Assembly (NCBI GenBank): GCA_903879705.1
Contig: CAIRMO010000135.1
Coordinates: 1 to 64,000, forward strand
Direction of reading: 5' to 3'
DNA length: 64,000 nucleotides
Source of the DNA: an uncultured Candidatus Competibacteraceae bacterium
Lineage (GTDB): Bacteria > Pseudomonadota > Gammaproteobacteria > Competibacterales > Competibacteraceae
Shown: piece after piece, positions 21,436 to 29,432 of the stretch
Position numbering within the stretch: the first letter of the stretch is position 1
Layout: the number at the start of each line of letters is the position of its first letter
Translations under genes and position numbers: made by a program
The notes under the pieces: model-generated
What the model was told of the DNA's origin: nothing
The model's input: the letters and a program-made list of their open reading frames with translations, nothing else
Databases searched by the model: none

Positions 21436-21708
21436 TCAGGCGGCGCGGCGACCCTCAGCTTCAGGCGGAACTACCATCGAGATGCTCAATCGCAAGCCCG
21501 TCGCCGTACTGACTTTCAACACCGTAGTCCATTCTGGATGGCCCTCGGCGGAAAACGCCTGATAAAGGGTTTCCCGATCAAGGCCGGTTTGTCTGGCTAA
21601 TTGCTGAATACCCTTAGCTCGCGTGATAACGCCTAATGCATAGGCGGCCAGCGCTGGATCGTTTTCTTCCAGTACTGCATTCAGATAGAAAAAATGTAAC
21701 TCATTGAT
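21436..21708 (-). pseudogene. HigA-type addiction module antitoxin, 5'-truncated
   Basis: The minus strand encodes YLNAVLEENDPALAAYALG, then ITRAKGIQQLARQTGLDRE and TLYQAFSAEGHPEWTTVLKV, the complete helix-turn-helix core of the 'probable addiction module antidote' family. The C-terminus and stop (21436-21438) are intact. Upstream, the usual 20 or so N-terminal residues are replaced by AT-rich sequence with an in-frame stop TAA and no ATG in frame. No partner toxin gene of the HigB/RelE type is present. It might still be made from a non-ATG start, but truncation is the simpler reading. Confidence 0.75.
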
Positions 21709-21856
21709 TTTAAGTTAATCTGTTGGTTTTGCAGCCATTGAAAATCAATAAGTTACAAACATTTTTCGTTGTTTTAATTTTTTGTCGTGTACAGAGTCTG
21801 GGAACAACGACACGCCTTGCGCCGCTGGCGAAAGGGAAAAGCATCTACAATTTGAG

Positions 21857-21886
21857 TTGACGGCTTGGCAAAAATGAATCTACGAT
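21857..21886 (+). promoter_or_regulatory. Putative sigma70 promoter of brnTA
   Basis: TTGACG (21857-21862), an 18-bp spacer and TACGAT (21881-21886) lie just before the brnT ATG at 21893. No Shine-Dalgarno sequence precedes that ATG, and the predicted start site falls at or next to it, so the message may be almost leaderless. BrnT-BrnA complexes are known to repress their own promoter. Confidence 0.45.
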
Positions 21887-21892
21887 CCGGGC

Positions 21893-22165
21893 ATGATCAG
21901 CTACGACGAAACCAAGCGCCAGGCCAACCTGGTTAAGCACGGCTTTGACTTCATCGGCTGCGAAGCTGTTTTTCAAGGATTCACGCTAACCCGTGAAGAC
22001 CGCCGCGAGGCCTATGGCGAACTCCGTCTGCGAACCTTAGGGCTATGGAATGGCATCGTTGTCGTTATCATCCACACGCCCCGCGATCACTGTGACCACC
22101 TCATTTCAATCCGCAAAGCCGACCGCCATGAACAACGCAACTATTGGAAACACTATCCAGCCTGA
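21893..22165 (+). CDS. brnT: BrnT family toxin
   Basis: A 90-aa ribonuclease toxin of a type II toxin-antitoxin pair. Family features are the start MISYDETKRQANLVKHGFDF, the central REDRREAYGELRLRTLGLWNG-like block and the C-terminal HLISIRKADRHEQRNYW, where Arg, His, Arg and Tyr residues build the RelE-like active site. The 3' end overlaps brnA by 38 nt. The operon order toxin-antitoxin is normal for brnTA. Confidence 0.9.
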   Translation: MISYDETKRQANLVKHGFDFIGCEAVFQGFTLTREDRREAYGELRLRTLGLWNGIVVVIIHTPRDHCDHLISIRKADRHEQRNYWKHYPA

Positions 22166-22475
22166 ACTCCTGAACCAGACCGATTGGGCGCGAGTTCAAG
22201 CGATGACTGACGACGACATCGTGTTTGATGAAGATAACCCGCGCACCCAACCCGAAGACTGGGATAACGCCATCATCAGCCATTCCTACGCGGAGTTGCG
22301 GGAGAAACTGGCGGAACGGCACCGTGGCCCGCAAAAAGCGCCGTTAAAAAAGCAGGTAGCGATTCGGTTTTCACCGGAGGTGCTGGACTATTTCCGGGCG
22401 ACCGGCAAAGGCTGGCAAACCCGGATGGATGCGGCGCTACGCGAGTGGATTCACGATCACCCGCAAGCGGTTTGA
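22128..22475 (+). CDS. brnA: BrnA family antitoxin
   Basis: A 115-aa antitoxin. The N-terminal half is acidic (MTDDDIVFDEDNPRTQPEDW) and the C-terminal half is the DNA-binding part with KKQVAIRFSPEVLDYFRATG followed by KGWQTRMDAALREWI, the standard BrnA signature. The start at 22128 overlaps the brnT 3' end, so the two are translationally linked. It neutralises BrnT and autoregulates. Confidence 0.9.
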   Translation: MNNATIGNTIQPELLNQTDWARVQAMTDDDIVFDEDNPRTQPEDWDNAIISHSYAELREKLAERHRGPQKAPLKKQVAIRFSPEVLDYFRATGKGWQTRMDAALREWIHDHPQAV

Positions 22476-22499
22476 ACCGAAGGATACTGCCACAACATT

Positions 22500-22635
22500 A
22501 ATTGCCGGACACTGTAGCTGTAGCGAAGGATGGGCCGAGTTCCGCGATGAGAGCGGCGCGGCGTCTTGTTGACTCTTTCGGACAGCCCGCGGCGACCTGT
22601 CCCGCCAATCCCGCCGCCGTGCGGCGAAATCAACC
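22500..22635 (+). pseudogene. Decayed duplicate of the purL 3' end
   Basis: The DNA matches the last part of purL (about 21068-21210): gaaggatgggccgagttccg versus gaagggcgggccgagtttcg, and ttcggacagcccgcggcgac versus ctcggacagcccgcgacgac, with a deletion of roughly 30 nt between the blocks. In protein terms it keeps WAEFRDESGA, then in a shifted frame LVDSFGQPAATCPANP. It is too diverged to be a fresh duplication. Confidence 0.75.
22622..22635 (+). repeat. 14-bp direct repeat, right copy
   Basis: An exact second copy of cggcgaaatcaacc, about 1.2 kb from the copy after the purL stop (21408-21421). Confidence 0.8.
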
Positions 22636-22648
22636 ACCGCGGCGAAAT

Positions 22649-22921
22649 TCAGGCTGGCGCGGGCATGGCGCGGATGTGATGGATCAGGCGGCTCTTATGG
22701 CGAGCCGCTTTATTCATGTGAATCATGCCTTTACGCGCCATGCGGTCGATCACCGGCACCGCGATTTGATACTCGGCTTCGGCTTTGGCTGGATCGCCGC
22801 TGTGAATGGCCTTGATCACCCGCTTGATGTAGGTCCGCAGCATGGAGCGCATGCTGGCGTTATGCTGACGATGCTTCTCCGCCTGACGGGCGCGTTTCTT
22901 CGCTTGAACGGTGTTAGCCAA
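22649..22921 (-). CDS. rpsT: 30S ribosomal protein S20
   Basis: A 90-aa basic ribosomal protein that binds 16S rRNA early in 30S assembly. The start is a TTG at 22921 (LANTVQAKKRARQAEKHR), with AGGAG eight bases before it; the family start is MANxxxAKKRxRQ, so the upstream ATG frame extension is not used. A TTG start is the known state for rpsT in several gammaproteobacteria and relates to its autoregulation. Confidence 0.95.
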   Translation of the reverse strand: MANTVQAKKRARQAEKHRQHNASMRSMLRTYIKRVIKAIHSGDPAKAEAEYQIAVPVIDRMARKGMIHMNKAARHKSRLIHHIRAMPAPA

Positions 22922-23038
22922 AGTAAAAGCTCCTGATAAACAATGGGATAAATACAAAAGGATGGGAAATAAAAGGGTGGTAATGATTTACGCTTCCCGC
23001 CGCGCTGTCAATCCCTGGCTGGTTGCGGCCCGGGTTCT

Positions 23039-24313
23039 TCACCGCGCTGCCGCCAGTGCCTGTTCCAGATCGGCCAGGATGTCATCAATATGCTCGATGC
23101 CAATCGACAGCCGCACCAAGTCTTCGCTGACGCCCGCTTTAACCAGTTCTGCTGGCGACAGTTGGCGGTGAGTGGTGGTCGCCGGGTGGCAGGCCAAGGA
23201 TTTGGCGTCGCCGATGTTGACCAGGCGGGTCACCAGTTGCAGAGCGTCAATAAACTTGGTGCCGGCTTCGCGCCCGCCCTGGATACCGAAGCTGAGGACG
23301 CTGGAGCCGCGCCCGCCCATGTATTTATCCACCAACGGTTTGTCCGGGCTGTCGGCCAGCGCCGGATAGCGCACCCATTCGACCTGCGGGTGGTTCTTGA
23401 GAAACTCAGCCGCCTTGAGCGCATTTTCGCAATGGCGATCCATCCGCACCGGCAGGGTCTCGATGCCCTGCAAAATCAGAAAGCTGTTGAACGGCGAGAT
23501 CGCCGCACCGGTATTACGAAGCGGCACCACTCGCGCCCGGCCAATGAACGCCGCCGGCCCCAGCGCCTCGACATAGACCACGCCGTGATAGGACGGATCA
23601 GGGTCGTTCAGGCAGGCAAAGCGGGTTTTATGCTGATCCCAGGGAAAGCGCCCGGAATCGACGATGGCTCCGCCGATGCTGGTGCCGTGGCCGCCCATAT
23701 ACTTGGTCAGGGCGTGAACCACGATGTCTGCGCCATGCTCGAACGGTCGGCACAGATACGGAGTTGGCACGGTATTATCGACAATCAGCGGTACGCCTTG
23801 GGCATGAGCCATGGCCGCCAGCGCCCCGAAATCCACCACATTGGCCGCCGGATTGCCGATCGATTCACAGAATACTGCCTTGGTTTTGCCATCGATCAGC
23901 CGACCGAGCGCCTCGACATCGCGGTAATCGGCGAACCGCGCCTGAATCCCGAACCGGGGCAGAGTGTGGGCGAACAGGTTGTAAGTGCCCCCGTACAGGG
24001 TCGAAGTGGTGACGATGTTGTCGCCAGCCTCGGCGATGGTCATCAGCGCATAGGTGATCGCCGCCATCCCCGAGGCCACTGCCAACGCCCCTACTCCGCC
24101 TTCCAGCGCCGCCACCCGCTGTTCCAGAACCGCCGTAGTGGGATTCATGATCCGGGTGTAGATATTGCCCGGCACCTTGAGGTCAAACAGGTCAGCCCCG
24201 TGCTGGGTATCGTCGAAAGCGTAGGAAGTCGTTTGATAAATGGGAACGGCAACCGCCTTAGTGGTGGCTTCGGGCGTATAGCCACCGTGAATGGCGATCG
24301 TTTCAAGTTTCAT
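23039..24313 (-). CDS. O-acetylhomoserine sulfhydrylase (MetY type)
   Basis: A 424-aa PLP enzyme of the Cys/Met metabolism family, starting MKLETIAIHGGYTPEATT at 24313. It carries the phosphate-binding SGMAA block, VDNTVPTPYLCRPFEHGADI and the PLP lysine in HALTKYMGGHG (about residue 204). Long MetY proteins of about 425-430 aa make homocysteine directly from O-acetylhomoserine and sulfide; this one is of that length and carries the FNSFLILQGIETLPVRMDRH block. O-succinylhomoserine use cannot be ruled out from sequence alone. Confidence 0.88.
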   Translation of the reverse strand: MKLETIAIHGGYTPEATTKAVAVPIYQTTSYAFDDTQHGADLFDLKVPGNIYTRIMNPTTAVLEQRVAALEGGVGALAVASGMAAITYALMTIAEAGDNIVTTSTLYGGTYNLFAHTLPRFGIQARFADYRDVEALGRLIDGKTKAVFCESIGNPAANVVDFGALAAMAHAQGVPLIVDNTVPTPYLCRPFEHGADIVVHALTKYMGGHGTSIGGAIVDSGRFPWDQHKTRFACLNDPDPSYHGVVYVEALGPAAFIGRARVVPLRNTGAAISPFNSFLILQGIETLPVRMDRHCENALKAAEFLKNHPQVEWVRYPALADSPDKPLVDKYMGGRGSSVLSFGIQGGREAGTKFIDALQLVTRLVNIGDAKSLACHPATTTHRQLSPAELVKAGVSEDLVRLSIGIEHIDDILADLEQALAAAR

Positions 24314-24366
24314 GGGCGGGATTCCATTAGTTGCCAAGGGAAGATGAACGGCAAGTTTGAACGCGG

Positions 24367-24903
24367 CTATCGGGCCATGTCCAGCAGGGCCGCGCCATAA
24401 GCCAGCCCCTGCAACGCCAGCCAGGCGTAGATTGCTGCCAGCAGATCGTCGAACATGATCCCGAACCCGCCGCCGATGCGCTGATCTGCCTGCCGGATCG
24501 GCCACGGTTTGAGAATGTCGAACAGCCGAAATAGCGCAAAACCGGCAATCATCCATACCCACCCGGGCGGGGCGGCGATCATGGTAATGAAATAGCCCAC
24601 CACTTCATCCCAGACAATGGCCGGATGATCATGGACGCCCAGATCACGGGCTGTTCGGTCGCAAAGCCATATTCCCAGCCCGAAACCGGCGACGGTCAGC
24701 AGCAGGTAAGCCCACAGCGGCAAGGGTTGCGCCAGCAGATACAGCGGAATCGCCGCCAGTGTGCCGAAGGTGCCCGGCGCTTTCGGCGCACAGCCCGCGC
24801 CAAAGCCGAGCGCCAAAAAATGCACCGGATCGCGGAATACGCGAGCGCAGGGCTTGGCCGTGGCCGGCGAGGACGAGGAGGCAGGATTCATGGCACAAGG
24901 CAT
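24367..24903 (-). CDS. pgpA: Phosphatidylglycerophosphatase A
   Basis: A 178-aa inner-membrane phosphatase that makes phosphatidylglycerol from its phosphate. Family motifs are FGAGCAPKAPGTFGTLAA, the acidic HDHPAIVWDEVVGYFITM and FRLFDILKPWPIRQADQRI, with four hydrophobic segments. The start could be the ATG at 24903 or one four codons later. thiL, the common upstream partner, is absent; a TATAAT-like -10 on this strand lies at 24924-24929. Confidence 0.92.
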   Translation of the reverse strand: MPCAMNPASSSSPATAKPCARVFRDPVHFLALGFGAGCAPKAPGTFGTLAAIPLYLLAQPLPLWAYLLLTVAGFGLGIWLCDRTARDLGVHDHPAIVWDEVVGYFITMIAAPPGWVWMIAGFALFRLFDILKPWPIRQADQRIGGGFGIMFDDLLAAIYAWLALQGLAYGAALLDMAR

Positions 24904-25052
24904 CCATAAGCTACGGAACTCCCATTATAGGGCGAAGTTCTATCAGTTGACCGGCGATTTGCCCGCCCGCCAGTCGGCCTGAACTGAACCGGCGCTGGCT
25001 CATCAGTCAGGGATTTGAACGGCTAAATGCAAAGGATGCAAAATAAGCGCGG

Positions 25053-27107
25053 TCAGCCCGGAGCGGCGGCCCAGTTTCGTGCGGCCAGCAAAATCTGCCC
25101 GCGTAACTCGATCCAGCCAAACTGCTCCGCCAGCTCGGCGATCAGGGATAACCGCGCCCAGAGCCGTTCAGCGGCGATCTGCTGATCCTGAAGCGCCGGG
25201 GTCTTCTGGATAATGGACAGCAGGCGGTCAGCCAGCTTGTGCAGGAATCGGTGCATGCCAACCACCAGTTTCCGGAGCGGCGTGGCATGTTGATCGCCTT
25301 CCAGCCGGACGGCAAAGCGGTACAGCAGACCGATCTGGCGCAGCCTGCCCAGAAAGAGCGCCTGATCCGGCTCGCCACCTGCCGCGCCAAGCTTCTGTAG
25401 CGATTCATCGTGGATTTGCTGGCGGAGTTCGTGACCCAGCAACCAGCCCAGATCGTGGATATTGCCAATGCATTCAGCGACCACCGCCCCGCCCGGTCCA
25501 GGTGTTGCCATGACGGCGGCTTCACTGCCTTCCAGCAACCGTTCCGCCAGCACAATCAGTTCTTCAATCTCGACCAGCAGACCCACGACCCCGATCCGCG
25601 CCAGCGGATCGCGGTGTTTGAGGAAGGAGCGGATCAGGGCATTGGCCTTGCTCACCACCTGATTGACGAACAGCAGCAAAGTTTGTTGCAACCAGCGGCT
25701 CTCGGCGTCAGCGCCGAGTTCTTCCAGCGCGAGTTGCAGCAGATCCAGCCGCATCAGGTCGGCGGCAATTTGAAGCAGATGTGGACTGTCATCACTGAAC
25801 AACAGTGGGTTGAGGGTATTGGCGTAATCGCGGAACGCGCCGATCAGCTCCTGGATCAGTCGGGTGCGCGCCAAGTCCCCGGCTTGTGCATCACCCAACC
25901 GCTGACCCGCGTTATGAAGCAGCGCGAACAGCTGCACCAGTTCCAGCCAGTCACCGCGCGCTTCAGCCAGCGCCCGACCCGGAAACGGTGCCTGGCGTTC
26001 AATCTGCTCGGCCAACGCCGCCAGCGGCGCTCCGGCGCATAGCCATTGCAGACGTTGTTGATCCGTGGTCTGGTCCGCTGCAATCGCCGCAACCCAGGTA
26101 TTCAATCCTTTTGTCAATTGCTCTATCCGGGTGCCGGTGGCCTGTTCAGCCAGGCATTCCCGAACCAGCGCCGCTATTTGCCCCGCCAGCGCATCAAGAT
26201 TGACAGCCACGCTCTGGACCGGGGCGGGCGGTAGTGGCAACGATCGGCTCCCGGTCAGGATGAGCATTGTGGTCTCGTCCGAGGCAGTGCGCGCCTGCCG
26301 CAGGGCGACCGCAAACTCCATCGCACTGGCGAAGCGCTGGTTGCGGTCCTTGGCCAGCGCCCGCTGGATCACCGCGTCGAGCGCTGTTGACAAGGCGGGG
26401 TTAACCGTCGAGGGCGGCGCTGGATCAGCATGCAGCACTTGCTGCATCAACGCCGCCAGCGAACCCGCGACGAAGGGTTTGCGATGGGTCAGCAGGTAGT
26501 AGAGCAGTACGCCCACTGAAAACAGATCAGCCCGGCAATCCAGCCATTCGCCGCGCAGTTGCTCCGGGGCCATGTACAGCGGCGATCCGAGCAAATCACC
26601 CAACTGGGTCAATTCCGAACCGCTACAGTGGGCAATGCCAAAATCGGTGAGGGCGATGGTGTAGTCCCGGCGCACCAGAATATTGGCCGGTTTGAGGTCG
26701 CGGTGGAGAATGCCCCGCTGATGGATATAAGCCAGGGCATTGAGGATTTGCAGGATCATGGCCAGGCTCATGGCCTGCGGCAAATCCGGGTGATGATCGA
26801 CCAGCCGTCCCAATTCCTGGCCGGCGACGAAGTCCATGGCCAGATACACGATATCATCCTGTTCACCCCAGGCGTGGACCCGAACGATGCGCGGATGGCG
26901 TAGCTGCATCCCGATCTGCGCCTCCTGGTGGAACCGGCTGAGAATTGCGTCCCGTTCGGTGCCAATCAGCAGGTCAGCGCAGACCGTTTTGAGGGCGACC
27001 GGTTCGCCATCGTTGATTCTGACGCCGCGATAGACCACGCCCATCGCTCCCCGCCCCAGGATGGTTTCGATGCGATAGGCACCGAGGGTCTGGCCGGCTC
27101 GCAGCAT
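25053..27107 (-). CDS. Ser/Thr protein kinase with large unrecognised helical C-terminal domain
   Basis: A 684-aa Hanks-type kinase. The catalytic domain (about 10-275) has the glycine loop GRGAMGVV (18-25), Lys40, the HRDLKPAN loop (135-142), DFG (155-157) and APE (180-182), so it should be active. Unlike PknB there is no membrane segment or PASTA repeats. Residues about 300-684 are Leu/Ala-rich and predicted helical by eye, with no domain I recognise. The gene follows a STAS protein gene by 15 nt on the same strand, which suggests that the kinase acts in a partner-switching-like pathway. Confidence 0.85.
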   Translation of the reverse strand: MLRAGQTLGAYRIETILGRGAMGVVYRGVRINDGEPVALKTVCADLLIGTERDAILSRFHQEAQIGMQLRHPRIVRVHAWGEQDDIVYLAMDFVAGQELGRLVDHHPDLPQAMSLAMILQILNALAYIHQRGILHRDLKPANILVRRDYTIALTDFGIAHCSGSELTQLGDLLGSPLYMAPEQLRGEWLDCRADLFSVGVLLYYLLTHRKPFVAGSLAALMQQVLHADPAPPSTVNPALSTALDAVIQRALAKDRNQRFASAMEFAVALRQARTASDETTMLILTGSRSLPLPPAPVQSVAVNLDALAGQIAALVRECLAEQATGTRIEQLTKGLNTWVAAIAADQTTDQQRLQWLCAGAPLAALAEQIERQAPFPGRALAEARGDWLELVQLFALLHNAGQRLGDAQAGDLARTRLIQELIGAFRDYANTLNPLLFSDDSPHLLQIAADLMRLDLLQLALEELGADAESRWLQQTLLLFVNQVVSKANALIRSFLKHRDPLARIGVVGLLVEIEELIVLAERLLEGSEAAVMATPGPGGAVVAECIGNIHDLGWLLGHELRQQIHDESLQKLGAAGGEPDQALFLGRLRQIGLLYRFAVRLEGDQHATPLRKLVVGMHRFLHKLADRLLSIIQKTPALQDQQIAAERLWARLSLIAELAEQFGWIELRGQILLAARNWAAAPG

Positions 27108-27122
27108 AGCGGGTGTCCGGGC

Positions 27123-27452
27123 TTAGCCGAGGGCGGCGACCGCGGCGGCGAGGGTGGGATGAATGACGAAAATCGCCGAGAAGCCGCTGATCTCAAAGAC
27201 TTCACGGACGTTGTCACGCAAGGTCGCCAACGCCAGCCGACCGCCGGCCCGGTTACGCTTGGCTGCTACCAGCAAGACGCGCAACCCGGCGCTGCTGATG
27301 TAGTCCAGTGCTGCACAATCGATGGCAACGGCTTGATTTTCATCCAGTGCCGCGAGCAATCGGGTTTCAAATTCCCGGCAACTCAGGCTGTCGAGCCGAC
27401 CGACCGGTTTGAGGATTATGGTATTACCTTGGCGCTGTTCCTGAATGTCCAT
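27123..27452 (-). CDS. STAS-domain anti-sigma factor antagonist-like protein
   Basis: A 109-aa single STAS domain. The core AIDCAALDYISSAGLRVLL holds the conserved Ser of SpoIIAA/RsbV proteins (DYISSAGLR), which is the usual phosphorylation site. The start has GRLDSLSCREFE in place of the typical RLDAxxA helix. No SpoIIAB/RsbW-type anti-sigma kinase and no sigma factor are nearby. It is the first gene of a two-gene unit with the Ser/Thr kinase, which might phosphorylate it directly. Confidence 0.88.
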   Translation of the reverse strand: MDIQEQRQGNTIILKPVGRLDSLSCREFETRLLAALDENQAVAIDCAALDYISSAGLRVLLVAAKRNRAGGRLALATLRDNVREVFEISGFSAIFVIHPTLAAAVAALG

Positions 27453-27494
27453 CTATCATTCCTCGGATTCGTTGCAAGATTGGAAATGCGCGGT

Positions 27495-28712
27495 TTAGTT
27501 CTCAAACCGCCGCAATGCCAGTGTGGCATTGGTGCCGCCGAAGCCGAAGCTGTTGGAGAGCGCCACGTTAAGGTCTGCGTTATCGACCCGTTCCCGGACG
27601 ATGGGCAATCCTTCTGCCGCCGGATCGAGGGTTTCGATATTGGCCGAGGCGGCGATGAAGCGGTTATCCATCATCAGCAGGGTGTAGATCGCCTCATGTA
27701 CGCCCGCCGCGCCCAGTGCATGGCCGGTCAACGACTTCGTGGCGCTGATCGGTGGAACCCGCTCCCCGAAGACTTCCCGAAGCGCCTCCAGTTCGCGGAT
27801 GTCGCCGGCCGGGGTGCTGGTGCCGTGAGTGTTGATGTAGTCCACCGGTTCGGTTACGCCCTCCAGCGCCAGCTTCATGCAGCGCATCGCTCCTTCCCCG
27901 GAGGGTTGCACCATATCGTGACCGTCGGAAGTCGCGCCGTAGCCGATCACTTCGGCATAAATTCGCGCCCCGCGCCGTTGGGCGTGTCCCAGTTCTTCCA
28001 GCACCACGATGCCGCCGCCGCCGGAAATCACGAAGCCATCGCGGTTGGCGTCATAGGGCCGGGAGGCGGTGGTCGGCGTAGCGTTGTACTTGGTGGACAA
28101 GGCGCCCATCGCATCGAACAGGTGAGTCAGGCTCCAATGCACTTCCTCGCCGCCGCCGGCAAAGACGATGTCCTGCTTGTTCCACTGAATCAGTTCCGCG
28201 CCGTGGCCGATGCAATGGGAACTGGTGGCGCAGGCGGAACTGAGGCTGTAATTGGCGCCCTTGATTTTGAACGGGGTCGCCAGACAGGCGGTGGTGGTGC
28301 TGCTCATGGTGCGCGGCACCATGTACGGCCCGACCCGCTTCAGGCCCTTGGTGCGGAGCAGATCAGCGGCCTCGACGATGTTCTGCGGACTGCCGCCGCC
28401 GGTGCCGGTAATCAGCCCGGCGCGGGGATTGGATACCATCGCCTCCGGCAATTGCGCGTCGGCGATGGCCTCGCGCATGGCGAGGTAATTGAAGGCGGCG
28501 GCATTGCCCATAAATCGCAGCACTTTGCGGTCAATCTCCGTTGCCAGATCGACCCGTAACGGGCCGCGTACATGGGAGCGCAGCCCCATGTCTTTGTAAT
28601 CTGGCGCATATTCCAAACCGCTGCGACCCTGCCGCAGCGATTTCAGCACTTCCCAGCGGTCGTTGCCGATGCTGGACACGATGCCGATCCCGGTGATCAC
28701 TACTCGTCTCAT
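27495..28712 (-). CDS. fabB: Beta-ketoacyl-ACP synthase I FabB
   Basis: A 405-aa condensing enzyme of fatty-acid synthesis, starting [18 protein letters not shown] at 28712 after GAGG. The nucleophile is Cys161 in [13 protein letters not shown]; the active-site His residues are in [11 protein letters not shown] and TGHALGAAG. FabB elongates the cis-3-decenoyl-ACP made by FabA and is required for unsaturated fatty acids. It lies 11 nt after the fabA stop, forming the standard fabAB operon. Confidence 0.95.
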   Translation of the reverse strand: MRRVVITGIGIVSSIGNDRWEVLKSLRQGRSGLEYAPDYKDMGLRSHVRGPLRVDLATEIDRKVLRFMGNAAAFNYLAMREAIADAQLPEAMVSNPRAGLITGTGGGSPQNIVEAADLLRTKGLKRVGPYMVPRTMSSTTTACLATPFKIKGANYSLSSACATSSHCIGHGAELIQWNKQDIVFAGGGEEVHWSLTHLFDAMGALSTKYNATPTTASRPYDANRDGFVISGGGGIVVLEELGHAQRRGARIYAEVIGYGATSDGHDMVQPSGEGAMRCMKLALEGVTEPVDYINTHGTSTPAGDIRELEALREVFGERVPPISATKSLTGHALGAAGVHEAIYTLLMMDNRFIAASANIETLDPAAEGLPIVRERVDNADLNVALSNSFGFGGTNATLALRRFEN

Positions 28713-28723
28713 GATCTTTATCC

Positions 28724-29239
28724 TCAAAAGCCGTCGGTCGAGGTGAACAATCCGACCCGCAGGTCTTTGCCGACGTAAATGGTTCGACCATCGACATCGA
28801 CAGTGGCGTCGGCGATGCCCATCACCAGTTTACGCAGGATGACCCGCCGCATGTGAATGTGATACGTCAGTTTTTTCGCTTCGGGGCGCACCTGGCCGGT
28901 GAATTTGACTTCGCCGCAACCGAGCGCCCGCCCCCGGCCCAGCCCGCCCATCCAGCCGAGGAAGAATCCCACCAGTTGCCACATCGCATCCAGGCCCAGA
29001 CAGCCGGGCATGACCGGATCGCCGATGAAATGGCAGCCGAAAAACCACAGGTCAGGATGAATATCCAGTTCCGCGACAATCTCGCCTTTGCCGTACTCGC
29101 CGCCCTCAGCGCCGATGTGGACGATGCGATCCGCCATCAGCATGTTGGGCAGCGGCAGTTGGGCGTTACCGGGGCCGAACAGTTCGCCACGGGCGCAGGC
29201 GAGCAGTTCCTCGCGGGTGTAGCTGGATTGTCTATTCAC
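28724..29239 (-). CDS. fabA: 3-hydroxydecanoyl-ACP dehydratase/isomerase FabA
   Basis: FabA dehydrates and isomerises C10 intermediates to start unsaturated fatty-acid synthesis. I choose the GTG at 29239 (171 aa): it aligns with the E. coli start ([12 protein letters not shown] versus VDKRESYTKEDL), puts the catalytic His at 70 and Asp at 84 as in the family ([20 protein letters not shown]), and has AAGGA at a suitable distance. An ATG four codons upstream (29251) has no spaced ribosome site. A heptamer array lies 21 nt before the start. Confidence 0.95.
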   Translation of the reverse strand: MNRQSSYTREELLACARGELFGPGNAQLPLPNMLMADRIVHIGAEGGEYGKGEIVAELDIHPDLWFFGCHFIGDPVMPGCLGLDAMWQLVGFFLGWMGGLGRGRALGCGEVKFTGQVRPEAKKLTYHIHMRRVILRKLVMGIADATVDVDGRTIYVGKDLRVGLFTSTDGF

Positions 29240-29260
29240 GAACGGGGACATCCTTGGGAA

Positions 29261-29294
29261 TTAAAGGTTGAAGGTTGAAGGTTGAAGGTTAAAG
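29261..29294. repeat. Heptamer array upstream of fabA
   Basis: Plus strand: ttaaagg, then ttgaagg three times (29268-29288), then ttaaag. Layout and length equal those of the array before the fumarase gene. On the fabA message the repeats read CCTTCAA, so CCUU boxes sit just before the AAGGA ribosome site. Confidence 0.85.
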
Positions 29295-29368
29295 CAAACG
29301 GGAGTCCGCCCCCTTGGTCTTTTTCGGTGCGGGAGCCAAGACTGGGCTGAAATCCAAATGAAAAGGCA

Positions 29369-29374
29369 ATTATA
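29369..29374 (-). promoter_or_regulatory. Putative -10 box for fabA
   Basis: On the minus strand TATAAT is found about 130 nt before the fabA start, in a locally AT-rich gap. No good -35 box is seen at 17 nt, so an activator may be needed; fabA is FadR-activated in E. coli, but no FadR site is claimed here. Confidence 0.35.
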
Positions 29375-29432
29375 GGGATTTTTGCGTTTTGGTGGGGAGT
29401 GGCCTTACCCGAAACTGATGTGAACCACGCCT

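Larger units (their letters stand above)
21386..21892. other. purL-brnT intergenic region
   Basis: The left part carries the antitoxin remnant on the minus strand. From about 21686 to 21800 the DNA becomes clearly AT-rich, unlike the flanking genes, and no further coding sequence is visible. The right end holds the putative brnT promoter. Confidence 0.6.

Noticed and set aside
22502-22936. Plus-strand frame of 144 codons over the rpsT region
   Set aside because: It is made of the decayed purL fragment joined to antisense rpsT; no coherent protein results.
23090-24400. 436-codon open frame opposite the sulfhydrylase gene
   Set aside because: It is antisense to a clear PLP enzyme and its protein has no motif.
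26928-28559. Long plus-strand open frame (543 codons) opposite the kinase, STAS and fabB genes
   Set aside because: It crosses three real genes on the other strand and has no recognisable domain; it reflects codon bias.
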